Shown here one piece after another: positions 40,976-50,284 of a stretch of 52,113 nt of DNA. Source of the stretch: Candidatus Rokuibacteriota bacterium (GTDB lineage: Bacteria; Methylomirabilota; Methylomirabilia; Rokubacteriales; CSP1-6); the NCBI GenBank assembly GCA_003220265.1, contig QHRW01000121.1, forward strand, positions 2,537 through 54,649. Reading direction: 5' to 3'. Both the position numbers and the translations under genes were made by a program. The notes beneath the pieces are model-generated. The model worked only from the letters and a program-made list of their open reading frames with translations. It was not told the origin of the DNA and searched no databases. The stretch's first letter is position 1, and every line of letters begins with the position of its first letter.

Positions 40976-42708
40976 GGGGCGGCGGGCGCGCGCTCGCCTT
41001 CATGGCGTGCCCGCCGGCGGACTTCGCGCGCGTGAGCCGCTGCCTGCGCGCGGCCGCTCCCGACGCCCGCTGGGACTTCGTGTGCGCCTATCCGCCGCCG
41101 GAGGATCCGGGCAGCGGCGTGCGCGTGCTGCGCCCGGTGCGGCGCGCCGGCTTCGCGCTGGCGCTCATGGCGCGTGCGCTGGTCGCGCCCTACCGCTCGG
41201 TCTGGATCGCCGTCGAGGACCTGCGGCGCACCGACGCCGTGATGCCGGTCATGGCGCTCAGCCTCCTCCTGCGCGCCGGCGCCCGGAGCCTCATCGACCG
41301 CGCCGGGGGCCGCCGGCCCGTGACCGCCGCGTGGCGCGAGCCCCTCGGACTCATGCTCGCCGGGGCGCTGCTGCCCCTGGCGCGGGCCGTAACGGCGATC
41401 GGCCTGGCGCTCGTCCCCGCGCGAGCGCCGTCGGCGCGGCGCGGCCGCACCGCGCTCCTCATCCCGCTGCTGCCCGACCTCTCGCACACCTTCGTCTACC
41501 GCGAGGCGCTGGAGGTGCTGCGCCGCCACCCCGACTGGGAGGCCTACGTGCTGGAGCGCGGCGACGACCGGGTCGTTCACCGCGAGGCCGCCGAGCTCGC
41601 CCGTCGCGCGACGCCGGTACCCGTGCTGGGCCCGGCGGCCTATCTGTGGACCTACCTGCGTCACTGGCTCACGCGGCCGCGGGCGATGGCCGGGCTGATC
41701 CGCTTCCTGCAGCCGCACACGGCCGACTTCGGGCCCGGCGCGCCTGCCCGCGACGGTTACGCGTTCCTCCGGCTCGAGTACCTGCAGCACAGCAACTACG
41801 TCGCGCGGGGCCTCATGCTGGCCGAGCACCTCCGCCGGCGCGGCGTCGGTTACGTCCACGTGTGGGGCACGACGTACCCGGCCGTGCGCGCGCTGGTCGC
41901 CCATCGCCTGCTCGGCGTGCGCGTGAGCCTCTCGACGTTCGTCGACTTCGACTACCCGACGCCGTTCCACATGCTGGACGAGAAGCTGGCGGCGGCGCGC
42001 TTCGTCACGACCTGCAGCGCGTTCTGCGCTGCGCGGCTGGGCGCGCGCTGCCCGGGCGCCGCCTCGAAGCTCGCGGTGCTCCGGCCGTCGGTGGCGGCCG
42101 GGTACGCCGACGGCAAGGCGCGGCGGGCGCGCGACGGCCGCTCGCGCGTGGTCTACGTCGGCCGCTTCGTCGCCAAGAAGGGTCTCGACACGCTGATCGA
42201 GGCGTGCGCGCGCCTGCGGGCGCGCGGGGTGGCCATCGATGCGCGGCTCTACGGCAGCGGCGAGGAAGACGAGCGGCTCCGCGCGCGCATCGCGCGCCTG
42301 GACCTGGGCGCCATCGTGCGCATCGAGGCGCCCGTCGTCAACGAGCGGCTCTACGAGACGATGAACGAGGACGACGTGGTCGTGGTGCCCTCGCGCCTCA
42401 TGCCCGACGGCGAGCGCGACGGCATTCCCGTCGTGCTCATCGAGGCGATGGCCGCGGGCGTGACGGTCGTCTCCACGGCGGTCTCCGGCATCCCCGAGCT
42501 GATCGAGGACGGGAAGAACGGCTACCTGGCGGCCTCCGACGATCCCGTCGCCCTCGCCGACCTGCTCGCCGTGTTGCTCACGACGCCGGAGCGTCGCCGC
42601 CGCGTCGCGGACGCCGCGCGCCGCACCGTCGCCGAGCGGTTCGATCTCGAGACGGCCGGCGCGCGGCTGGCCGGCTGGATCAGCCGAGAAAGCGCGTCCG
42701 GAGCGTGA
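40972..42708 (+). CDS. Glycosyltransferase family 4 with long N-terminal region
   Basis: A 578-residue protein. The first 160 residues are an extra alpha/beta, partly hydrophobic region (ALAFMACPPADFARVSRC, SVWIAVEDLRRTDAV) of unknown role. From about 170 it is a GT-B enzyme: RTALLIPLLPDLSHTFVYREA is the start of the acceptor domain, RVVYVGRFVAKKGLDTLIEAC near 390 the donor domain, and IPVVLIEAMAAGVTVVSTAV the final motif. It overlaps the preceding GT by four bases and its end overlaps a convergent GT2 gene by 29 bp. Confidence 0.78.
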   Translation: MRGGGRALAFMACPPADFARVSRCLRAAAPDARWDFVCAYPPPEDPGSGVRVLRPVRRAGFALALMARALVAPYRSVWIAVEDLRRTDAVMPVMALSLLLRAGARSLIDRAGGRRPVTAAWREPLGLMLAGALLPLARAVTAIGLALVPARAPSARRGRTALLIPLLPDLSHTFVYREALEVLRRHPDWEAYVLERGDDRVVHREAAELARRATPVPVLGPAAYLWTYLRHWLTRPRAMAGLIRFLQPHTADFGPGAPARDGYAFLRLEYLQHSNYVARGLMLAEHLRRRGVGYVHVWGTTYPAVRALVAHRLLGVRVSLSTFVDFDYPTPFHMLDEKLAAARFVTTCSAFCAARLGARCPGAASKLAVLRPSVAAGYADGKARRARDGRSRVVYVGRFVAKKGLDTLIEACARLRARGVAIDARLYGSGEEDERLRARIARLDLGAIVRIEAPVVNERLYETMNEDDVVVVPSRLMPDGERDGIPVVLIEAMAAGVTVVSTAVSGIPELIEDGKNGYLAASDDPVALADLLAVLLTTPERRRRVADAARRTVAERFDLETAGARLAGWISRESASGA

Positions 42709-43657
42709 GCGAGGCGAGATAGGCGCGCGAGGTGCGCCGCGTGGCGCGCAGCCGTCGGCGCTTGGCCAGCATGCGCGGAGCCAGTCGCACCAGCCGGCCG
42801 AGCGCGATCAGGAGCGAGCGTGGATGCGCGCGCAGGTGCATGGCCACGTCGCGCAGCGTGCGGAGGAGGATCGGGCCGAGGTGCCGCGCCACCTCGGAGG
42901 GCGCGTCGTTCTTCAGCATGACCAGGAAGCGGTTCGCGACCGGCAGCGCCGCCACCTCCGCCCGCTTGTCGAGGCCCGTGCCGCCGCGCATGTGGGCGCC
43001 GCGCGCGGCCGGCGTGAACACGCAGCGCCAGCCGCGCTGCTGGGCGCGCCAGTCGAGGTCCACGTCCTCGAAGTAGGCGAAGAGATCCTCGTCGAAGATC
43101 TCGCCGTCGAGCGCCAGGTCTTCCAGCATGCGCCGCCGATAGAGCGCCGCGCACGCGCTGGCCCCGAACACCAGGCACTCGGCGGGATACTCGTCCGGCC
43201 GCCGCCGCGCCGGATCGCATCCGTAGACGTAGCGGCTCGGCAGGAGCCAGTGCCCGTAGCAGTCGATCGCGTCCACCACACCCTGCGGCCGGAGCTGGCG
43301 CATGGCCCCCGCCGCCCAGCCGGCTTCGGGGCGACGCTCCAGCGCCTCGACGAGGGCGGCGACGAACTCCGGCTCCAGGACGACGTCGAAGTTGAGGCTC
43401 AGCACGTAGGCGCCGGTGGTGGCGCGGATACCGGCGTTGAGCGCGGCGCTGAAGCCGGCGTTGTGGCCGAGGCGAATGACGCGCGCGCCGGGAAACTCGC
43501 GCTCGATCCGCTCGGCGCTGCCGTCGGTGGAGCCGTTGTCGACGACGACGATTTCCAGCGCGGGCCACGTCTGCTTGGCGAGCGATGGGAACACGAGGTC
43601 CACGAGCGCGCCGCAATCGAGGTTGACGAGGATCGCGCCGACGCGCGGCGGGCTCAC
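42680..43657 (-). CDS. Glycosyltransferase family 2 (rhamnosyltransferase-like)
   Basis: A 325-residue GT2 enzyme. VGAILVNLDCGALVDLVFPS, VVVDNGSTDGSAERI, the acidic VLSLNFDVVLEPEF, and the acceptor loop DEDLFAYFEDVDLDWRAQQ are typical of GT2 enzymes that use dTDP-rhamnose and similar donors. The C-terminus is basic and helical. GTG 43657 overlaps the upstream GT gene (GTGA). Donor assignment is inference from the D-x-D and ED-x-D spacing. Confidence 0.83.
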   Translation of the reverse strand: MSPPRVGAILVNLDCGALVDLVFPSLAKQTWPALEIVVVDNGSTDGSAERIEREFPGARVIRLGHNAGFSAALNAGIRATTGAYVLSLNFDVVLEPEFVAALVEALERRPEAGWAAGAMRQLRPQGVVDAIDCYGHWLLPSRYVYGCDPARRRPDEYPAECLVFGASACAALYRRRMLEDLALDGEIFDEDLFAYFEDVDLDWRAQQRGWRCVFTPAARGAHMRGGTGLDKRAEVAALPVANRFLVMLKNDAPSEVARHLGPILLRTLRDVAMHLRAHPRSLLIALGRLVRLAPRMLAKRRRLRATRRTSRAYLASLTLRTRFLG

Positions 43658-44547
43658 GCCGGCCCCGGGCCGTAGCGGCCGCGCGCGTGATGCCAGGCGC
43701 CCCGCAGCACGGCGCCGACGCCGGCGGGCCGCGGCGCCTCCGCGGTGACGAGCGCGTGGAGCAGGTTGAGCGCGACGATGACGGCGGCGCGCACCCGGCG
43801 GTGCACGGGGCCCGCCGGCGCCGTGCGCTCGGCCACCCGCAGCTGGTTGCGGGTGCCGAAGTAGAGCCGGGCGGCGGCGCGCCGGCCGATCGAGCGGCTG
43901 CCGTCGTGCAGGGCCACCGCGTCGCCCACGCACAGGCTCGTGAAGCCGGCCCCCCGCGCGCGCCGGCAGAAATCGACGTCCTCGAACGAGAAGAAGTAAG
44001 CCTCGTCGAGCAGGCCCACGCGCTCCAGCACCTCGCGCGCGATGAGCATCACGCAGCCGCTCACCGCGTCCACCTCCGCGCTCGCCCGCGGCCGGTAGCG
44101 ATCGTGCCAGCCGAGCAGGCGCATGCGGCCCGTCGCGGCCGAGAAGCGGATGCCGGCCGACAGCACGTGGTCGGGATCGTCGCGCGCGACGAGCACCGGC
44201 GCGGCGATGCCGGCGCCCGGCCACGCCGTGAGCGCGCGCTCCAGGTGCTCCACGCAGTCGGGCGGCAGCACGGCGTCGCTGTTGACGAGCAGCACGAGGT
44301 CCGCGCCGCGCCCGAGCGCCGCGCGGATGCCCAGATTGCTGCCGCCCGAGAAGCCGAGGTTGTCGGGGCTGATGAGGACGGTGGCGCGCGGCGCGAACGC
44401 GCGCAGCCGCTCGGCGGAGCCGTCGCCGGAGCCATTGTCCACGACGAGCACGTCGTCGATCGCGCGCTCGGACTGGCGCAGCGAGCCGAGCGCGCGGAGC
44501 GTCTCGTCCGGGGTGCGGTAGTTGACCACCACGGCGGCCAGCCGCAT
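43654..44547 (-). CDS. Glycosyltransferase family 2 (rhamnosyltransferase-like)
   Basis: A 297-residue GT2 enzyme closely like its neighbour: AAVVVNYRTPDETLRALGSL, LVVDNGSGDGSAERL, LLVNSDAVLPPDCV and YFFSFEDVDFCRRARGAG. The pair probably adds successive sugars. It begins four bases after the tesA stop in the same direction, so it can be read from the tesA promoter. This forms a reverse operon tesA-GT2-GT2. Confidence 0.85.
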   Translation of the reverse strand: MRLAAVVVNYRTPDETLRALGSLRQSERAIDDVLVVDNGSGDGSAERLRAFAPRATVLISPDNLGFSGGSNLGIRAALGRGADLVLLVNSDAVLPPDCVEHLERALTAWPGAGIAAPVLVARDDPDHVLSAGIRFSAATGRMRLLGWHDRYRPRASAEVDAVSGCVMLIAREVLERVGLLDEAYFFSFEDVDFCRRARGAGFTSLCVGDAVALHDGSRSIGRRAAARLYFGTRNQLRVAERTAPAGPVHRRVRAAVIVALNLLHALVTAEAPRPAGVGAVLRGAWHHARGRYGPGPA

Positions 44548-44551
44548 GCCC

Positions 44552-45178
44552 CTATTGTTGCAGCATCGGCCTCAGCGACCGCCAGACCGTCTCCGCCACC
44601 CGGCGCTGGCCGTCCGCGTTGGGATGGATGCCGTCCGCCTGGTTGAGCGCGGGCATTCCGGCCACGCCCTCCAGCAGGAAGGGCAGCAGCGGCGCCGACG
44701 TCTGGCGGGCCACGGCGGGAAACGCGGCGGCGAACGCGCGCGTGTAGGGCGCGCCGTAGTTGGGCGGCAGCCGCATGCCGGCCAGCAGCACGCGCGCGCC
44801 GCCCGCGCGCAGCCGCGTGACGATCGCCACCAGGTTGTCGCGCATCGCCTCCACCGGCAGGCCACGCAGGCCGTCGTTGGCGCCGAGGGCGACGATCACG
44901 ATGGCCGGCCGCGCGCGCAGCACCCAGTCGAGGCGGCGCAGCGCGCCGGCGGTGGTGTCGCCGCTGACGCCGGCGTTGACGACGTGGTAGGCGAAGCCCG
45001 CGCGCCGCAGCCGCGCCTCCAGCAGGGCGGGGTACGCGTCCTCGGCGGGGACGCCGAGCCCGGCCGTGAGGCTGTCGCCGAGCGCAACGATCACCGGCTC
45101 TTGCGCGGGCGCGGACACCGCCGCCACGAGCGCGGCGAGCGCGACGAGGAGCACACGCACGGCGGCGAGGGGCCTCAC
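44552..45178 (-). CDS. tesA: Arylesterase / thioesterase of SGNH-GDSL type
   Basis: A 208-residue periplasmic hydrolase. Residues 1-23 are a signal peptide ending in APAQ. Block I ALGDSLTAGLGV holds the catalytic serine, GVSGDTTAG is block II, GANDGLRG block III, and DGIHPNADGQ the catalytic Asp-x2-His. The family covers TesA/lysophospholipase L1 activity. Divergent from ybbA-ybbP, the arrangement known in E. coli and many Proteobacteria. GTG 45178 follows a TACACT box by 6 nt; no ribosome binding site fits. Confidence 0.9.
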   Translation of the reverse strand: MRPLAAVRVLLVALAALVAAVSAPAQEPVIVALGDSLTAGLGVPAEDAYPALLEARLRRAGFAYHVVNAGVSGDTTAGALRRLDWVLRARPAIVIVALGANDGLRGLPVEAMRDNLVAIVTRLRAGGARVLLAGMRLPPNYGAPYTRAFAAAFPAVARQTSAPLLPFLLEGVAGMPALNQADGIHPNADGQRRVAETVWRSLRPMLQQ

Positions 45179-45200
45179 GAGCCGAGTGTAGTATGGCGTG
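45179..45200. promoter_or_regulatory. Overlapping divergent -10 boxes of tesA and ybbA
   Basis: Forward TAGTAT (45189-45194) then 6 nt to ATG 45201. Reverse TACACT (45190-45185) then 6 nt to GTG 45178. The boxes share two bases, so both promoters cannot be open at once. The whole divergent region is 22 bp. Confidence 0.55.
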
Positions 45201-45874
<674 letters not shown>

Positions 45875-45878
<4 letters not shown>

Positions 45879-48397
45879 GCCGCGTCGCGCTGCGGCTGGC
45901 CCGGCGTCAGGCGCGCGGCGGCCGCCGCCATCTCACGGCGCTCTTCGCCTGCGTGGCGCTCGGCGTGGGGGCGCTGGTCGCGGTCGGCACGCTCGGAGCC
46001 GGGCTCGAGAGCACGCTGGCGCGCGAGGCCAAGGCGCTGCTCGGCGGCGACGTCGAGCTGCGCGCGGCGCGGCCCCTGCCCGACGACGCCGAGGCCGCGC
46101 TGGCGCGGCTCGAGCGGTCCGGCGCCCGCGTCGTGCGGGTGCGCGAGCTCGTGGGGATGGCGCGGACGATGGCGGGCGGCGGCAGCGTGCTGGTCGAGCT
46201 GAAGACGCCGACTGCGGGCTATCCACTCTACGGCGCGCTGTCGACGGCGCCGGCGGCGCCGCTCGCGACGCTGCTCGACGACGAGGGCGCGGTCGTCCAG
46301 CGCGAGCTGCTCGACCGGCTGGGCCTGGCGGTCGGCGATCGCCTGACGATCGGCGAGGCCACGCTGACGATCCGCGGCGTCGTCGAGGCGGAGCCGGACC
46401 GCGCGGCCAGCCTCGTGCGCCTGGGGCCACGCGTGTTCCTCTCGCCCGCTGCGCTCGAGCACGCCGGCCTCGTCGCCTTCGGCAGCCGGGTCCGCTACCG
46501 CGTCCTCGTGCGCCTGCCGCCGGGCCTCGCGGCGGGCGACACGCGCGCCCGCCTCGCGCGCGACATCGCCGATCCCGGCGTGCGCGTCGCCGCCTACGAC
46601 GAAGCGCAGCCCGGCCTGCGCCGGTTCTTCTCGCAGCTCACGAGCTACCTCGGGCTCGTCGGCCTCGCCAGCCTGCTCGTGGGCGGCATCGGCGTGGCGA
46701 CTTCCGTCTCGGCCTTCGTCGCCCGCCAGGTGCCGTCGATCGCGGCGCTCAAGGCGCTGGGCGCGGAGACGCGCACGCTGGTGGCGACCTACGTCATCCA
46801 GACGCAGGTGGTCGCGCTCCTCGCCAGCCTCCTGGGCGCCGGGCTCGGCCTGGCCGTGCAGCCGGTGCTCACCGCGGCGCTCGCCGGGCTGGTGCCGTTC
46901 GCGCTGGAGCCGAAGCCCGAGCCGTGGACGATCGGCCGCGCGATCGTCATGGGCCTGGCCACCACGCTGCTGTGCACGTGGGCGCCGCTGGCGGCGGTGC
47001 GGGCGGTGCCGGCGTGGCTGCTCCTGCGCCGCGACGTCGAGCCGGCGGCGCGCGGGCGCGGCGTGAGAACGCTGCTGCCCGTCACGGTCGGCCTGGCGGC
47101 GCTGGCGCTGTGGCAGGCGGGCTCGCTCAAGATCGGCGGGATCTTCGTCGGCGCCTCGCTCGCCGCGCTCCTCGCGCTGCTCGCGCTCGCGCGCGGCCTC
47201 ACCGCGCTCGCGCGCCGGCTGCCCCGCGCGCGCGGCCTGGCCTGGCGGCACGGGCTGGCGGCGCTACAGCGCCCGGGCGGTCACGCGCCGCGCGTGGTCG
47301 TGGCGCTCGGCGTCGCCGTGATGCTGCTGGTGACCGTGGCGCTGCTGGAGGGCGTGCTGGGCCGCCAGATCGACTACGAGCAGCGCCGCGAGGCGCCGTC
47401 GTTCTTCTTCCTCGACGTCCAGACCGACCAGGTCGAGGACTTCGCGCGGCTCGCCGAGCGCACGGGCGGCAGCCGTCCGGTCTTCACGCCGGTCGTGCGC
47501 GCGCGGCTCGCCGCCGTGGACGGCGCACGGGTGACGCGCGAGGTGGTGGAGCGCCGGCGCGCGCGCGACGAGGACGGGCGCTGGTTCTTCACGCGCGAGT
47601 ACGCGCTGACGTGGGCGGAGGCGCCACCGGCCGGCACGGTGCTGACCGCGGGGACGTGGTGGACGCCGGCCCAGGGCCATGCCCGCGCGCTGGCCTCGAT
47701 CGAGGAGAGCGCGGCGCGCCACCTGGGCGTGCGTCCCGGCTCGCGCCTGACGTTCGACGTGCAGGGCGTCGCCATCGACGTGGAGATCACCGGCGTTCGC
47801 CGGGTGGACTGGCAGAACCTGACCACGAACTTCTTCTTCGTGCTCTCGCCGGCAGCGCTCGCGGGCGCGCCGGCGACCTGGGTGGCGACGACCCGCGTGG
47901 CAGGGGAACGGGAGGCGGCGCTGCAGAACGCGGTGGTCGCCGCATTCCCCAACGTGACCGCCATCCCGCTGCGCGACGTCCTCGAGCGCGTCGCCGCCGT
48001 ACTGGGCGACATCGCCGTGGCGGTGCGGCTGGTGGCGCTCTTCACGCTGGGCGCCGGCGTGGTGGTGATGGCGGGCGCGCTGGCCGCCACGCGCTCGCAG
48101 CGGCTCTACGAGTCGGTCGTGTTGCGCACGCTCGGCGCCACGCGCGGCCTCGTCGCCCGCGCCTTCGCCGTGGAGTATGGCCTGCTCGGCGCCGCGGCCG
48201 GTGTGGGCGGCACCGTCCTCGCCACCGTGCTCGCCTGGGCCGTCGTCCGCTGGGTGCTGGACGCCCCGTGGTCCTTCGACCCCACGCCGCTGCTCATCGG
48301 CCTCGCCGCCACCGTCGCGCTCGCGCTCGCCGTCGGCTTCCTGGTAACGTTCCGTCTGCTGGGCCAGAAACCATTGCCCGTGCTACGCCGCGAGTAG
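45875..48397 (+). CDS. ybbP: FtsX-like ABC transporter permease, YbbP type
   Basis: An 840-residue permease with two FtsX/MacB-type units. A first span near 21-41 (LTALFACVALGVGALVAVG) is followed by a large periplasmic domain, then three spans near 250-350, a central hydrophobic block, a second periplasmic domain, and three final spans after about 705 (VALFTLGAGVVVMAGALAA). Length and partner match YbbP. The ATG overlaps ybbA. It probably extracts or delivers an envelope lipid together with TesA, as the conserved gene order suggests. Confidence 0.87.
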
Positions 48398-48433
48398 CTT
48401 CTAGACGCGAGCAGCATCGGCGAGGAGCGAGCA

Positions 48434-48530
48434 GGGCGAGGCGCCCGACCGAGGGCGACCGAGGCGTATGCCCCATACGCCGCGGGGAGACCCGAGGGAG
48501 GGCAACGAAGCCATGCGACGCTCATCGTCG
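48434..48530 (+). promoter_or_regulatory. Hairpin-rich leader before the VOC gene
   Basis: Within 151 noncoding bases (48398-48548) three hairpins can form: GGGCG-AGG-CGCCC (48434-48446), GGCGTATG-CCC-CATACGCC (48463-48481, perfect 8 bp) and CGACG-CTCAT-CGTCG (48516-48530). Between them lie purine-rich runs. No matching riboswitch class is known to me; a dispersed repeat is the other reading. Confidence 0.45.
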
Positions 48531-48548
48531 ATGCGTGAGGAGGCAGGC

Positions 48549-48932
48549 ATGTTCACGCCCATGGGTCTGGACCACGTCGTCTTTCGGGTGCGCGACCAGG
48601 CCGCCGCGCAGAAGTTCTACGTGGACGTGCTCGGCTGCACGGTGGACCACGTCAACGAGCGGATCTCGCTGATCCACCTGCGCTTCGGCGAGGCGTACAT
48701 CGACCTGCTGCCGGCGACGGCGGAGGCGCCGGCCGCCGCGCCCGGCGGCGTCGATCACGTGTGTCTGTCGGTGCGCTGCGACGACCTCGAGAAAGTCGCG
48801 GCCTCGCTGCGCCAGCGCGGCGTGACGCTCGACGGCGACGTGGTCACGCGCCGCGGCGCTTTCGGCACGGGGCCCTCGCTCTACCTGCGCGATCCCGATG
48901 GCCACCTCATCGAGCTGAAGCCTCGCGGGTGA
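48549..48932 (+). CDS. VOC family (glyoxalase-like) protein
   Basis: A 127-residue vicinal-oxygen-chelate protein. LDHVVFRVRDQAAAQKFYVD is the usual first beta-alpha-beta unit, GVDHVCLSVRCDDL the second, and LYLRDPDGHLIELK the end. His residues in DHVVF and DHVCL and Glu in IELK are in the positions of metal ligands. Such proteins include dioxygenases, lyases and fosfomycin-type resistance enzymes; no substrate is assigned. GAGGAGG 5 nt before ATG 48549 fixes the start. Confidence 0.82.
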   Translation: MFTPMGLDHVVFRVRDQAAAQKFYVDVLGCTVDHVNERISLIHLRFGEAYIDLLPATAEAPAAAPGGVDHVCLSVRCDDLEKVAASLRQRGVTLDGDVVTRRGAFGTGPSLYLRDPDGHLIELKPRG

Positions 48933-48964
48933 TCGCTGGCATCGCGCTTGCTGAAGGCGTAGGC

Positions 48965-49309
48965 ATGAAGGCCGTCCTTCTCGCGCTCGTCACGCTGCCG
49001 CTGCTGTTCGGCCCGGCCGTCGCGCAGCTAGCTCCGCCGCCCGCCAAGGGCGATCGCGAGCCCGTCCAGCACGGCGCCCAGCCGAATCCCGGCGAGGTGC
49101 GCCCCGGCACGGCCGAGGGCGATGCTCCGTCGGCGGCCGCGGGCGACCTCGTCACGCGCCAGGAGCGCCGCATCCTGGGCCTGCCGATCACCACTGCGCT
49201 GGTGCTCGCCGGCCTCGTGGTGGCGCTCCTGGTCGTGGCGGGTGTGGTGATTCCAGGCGCGAACCGCCGCAATCGTGCTCGCGGCGGCGGCACCTACGGC
49301 CCCCGCTAG
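48965..49309 (+). CDS. Small exported membrane protein of unknown function
   Basis: A 114-residue protein with a signal peptide (MKAVLLALVTLPLLFGPAVAQ), a proline- and charge-rich linker and one transmembrane helix near 73-97 (ITTALVLAGLVVALLVVAGVV), then a short basic Arg/Gly tail inside. This gives a periplasmic loop and a cytoplasmic tail. I recognise no family. It follows the VOC gene by 32 bases, without a clear ribosome binding site. Confidence 0.55.
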   Translation: MKAVLLALVTLPLLFGPAVAQLAPPPAKGDREPVQHGAQPNPGEVRPGTAEGDAPSAAAGDLVTRQERRILGLPITTALVLAGLVVALLVVAGVVIPGANRRNRARGGGTYGPR

Positions 49310-49462
49310 CTCGGTCTGACCCTTCCCGAAGATTCGCGCCCCGGGCGTCACGCCAGCCATCCGCCGGGCCCGGCCCCGCCGTAGCCACCATGATGAATAC
49401 TGGCAGGGCGCGCTTTTATGCTGGTTTGTATGGCCCGGGGATAGTACTTTTGGCCCACTGCA

Positions 49463-50284
49463 ATGCCGCCGTTTGATCTCGACGCCTGGGTAGCGCGCTC
49501 CGGCGCCCTCGACCTGGACGCCATCCCCTGGGCCGATGTCGCCAAGCATGAGGTCCCGCCGGACGCGGTCCGCACGTTGACCTACATGCAGGACATCGAG
49601 CGCCACACGATCATCTACCTGCGCTCGCTGCTGGCGACGCGCGCGGTGGACGATCCGGAGGTCTCGACGTTCCTGGCCTGCTGGCTCCACGAGGAAACGT
49701 TCCACGGCATCGCGCTGTCGCGCTTCCTCGAGTGCGCCGGCCACCCGGTGCCTCCGCGGCCGACCCCGCGTGGCCAGGAGCCGATCGCCAAGCGGCTCGA
49801 GTCGTGGGCGACCTCGATGGTCAGCAAGGCTTGGCCGGACTTCTGCGCCGTCCACATGACGTGGGGCGCGATCAACGAGCTGACGACGCTCACCGGCTAT
49901 CTCCGGCTGAAGACCGTGGCGCGCCATCCGGTGCTCGACGAGCTCCTCGAGACGATCATGCGCGACGAGTCGCGCCACTTCTTCTTCTACTACCGGCAGG
50001 CGGAGATCCGGCTGCAGCGCCCGGTGGCGGCGCGGGTCGCGCGGCTGCTGGTGGACAGGTTCTGGGCGCCGGTGGGCAGCGGCGTCGGCAGCGACGAGGA
50101 TCTGAAATTCATGGCCCGCTATCTGTTCTCGGGCGACGAGGGCCGCGCGCAGGCGCGCAAGGTGGACGACACGCTCCGGAAGCTTCCGGGGTTCGCCAAC
50201 GCGCAGCTCCTCGAAGCGTGGATGGATCGGCACGTGGGCCCCACTGGGCACAACGGAGGACTGAATGGCCACCGCCACAACTGA
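49463..50284 (+). CDS. Ferritin-like di-iron protein (acyl-ACP desaturase/oxygenase type)
   Basis: A 273-residue helical protein with the complete carboxylate-bridged di-iron pattern: Glu46, Glu78-x2-His81 (HEETFHG), Glu139 (INELTT) and Glu169-x2-His172 (RDESRHFFFY). This spacing matches the ferritin-like oxidases that include stearoyl-ACP desaturase and AurF-like N-oxygenases, rather than bacterioferritin. No signal peptide. The ATG lacks a Shine-Dalgarno. Its last 20 bases overlap the activator gene, so the two are co-translated. Substrate is unknown; the coupling with an Fe-S dehydratase activator is unusual. Confidence 0.77.
   Translation: MPPFDLDAWVARSGALDLDAIPWADVAKHEVPPDAVRTLTYMQDIERHTIIYLRSLLATRAVDDPEVSTFLACWLHEETFHGIALSRFLECAGHPVPPRPTPRGQEPIAKRLESWATSMVSKAWPDFCAVHMTWGAINELTTLTGYLRLKTVARHPVLDELLETIMRDESRHFFFYYRQAEIRLQRPVAARVARLLVDRFWAPVGSGVGSDEDLKFMARYLFSGDEGRAQARKVDDTLRKLPGFANAQLLEAWMDRHVGPTGHNGGLNGHRHN

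Noticed and set aside
44554..44559. AACAAT box 6 nt before the GT2 start at 44547
   Set aside because: It overlaps the last codons and stop of tesA, with which this gene is probably co-transcribed, so it is not counted among the leaderless examples.
49310..49462. Promoter for the di-iron gene
   Set aside because: GATAGT and TATGGC boxes occur, but no -35 at a proper distance and no position consistent with the start codon. The 153 bases hold no other feature I can support.
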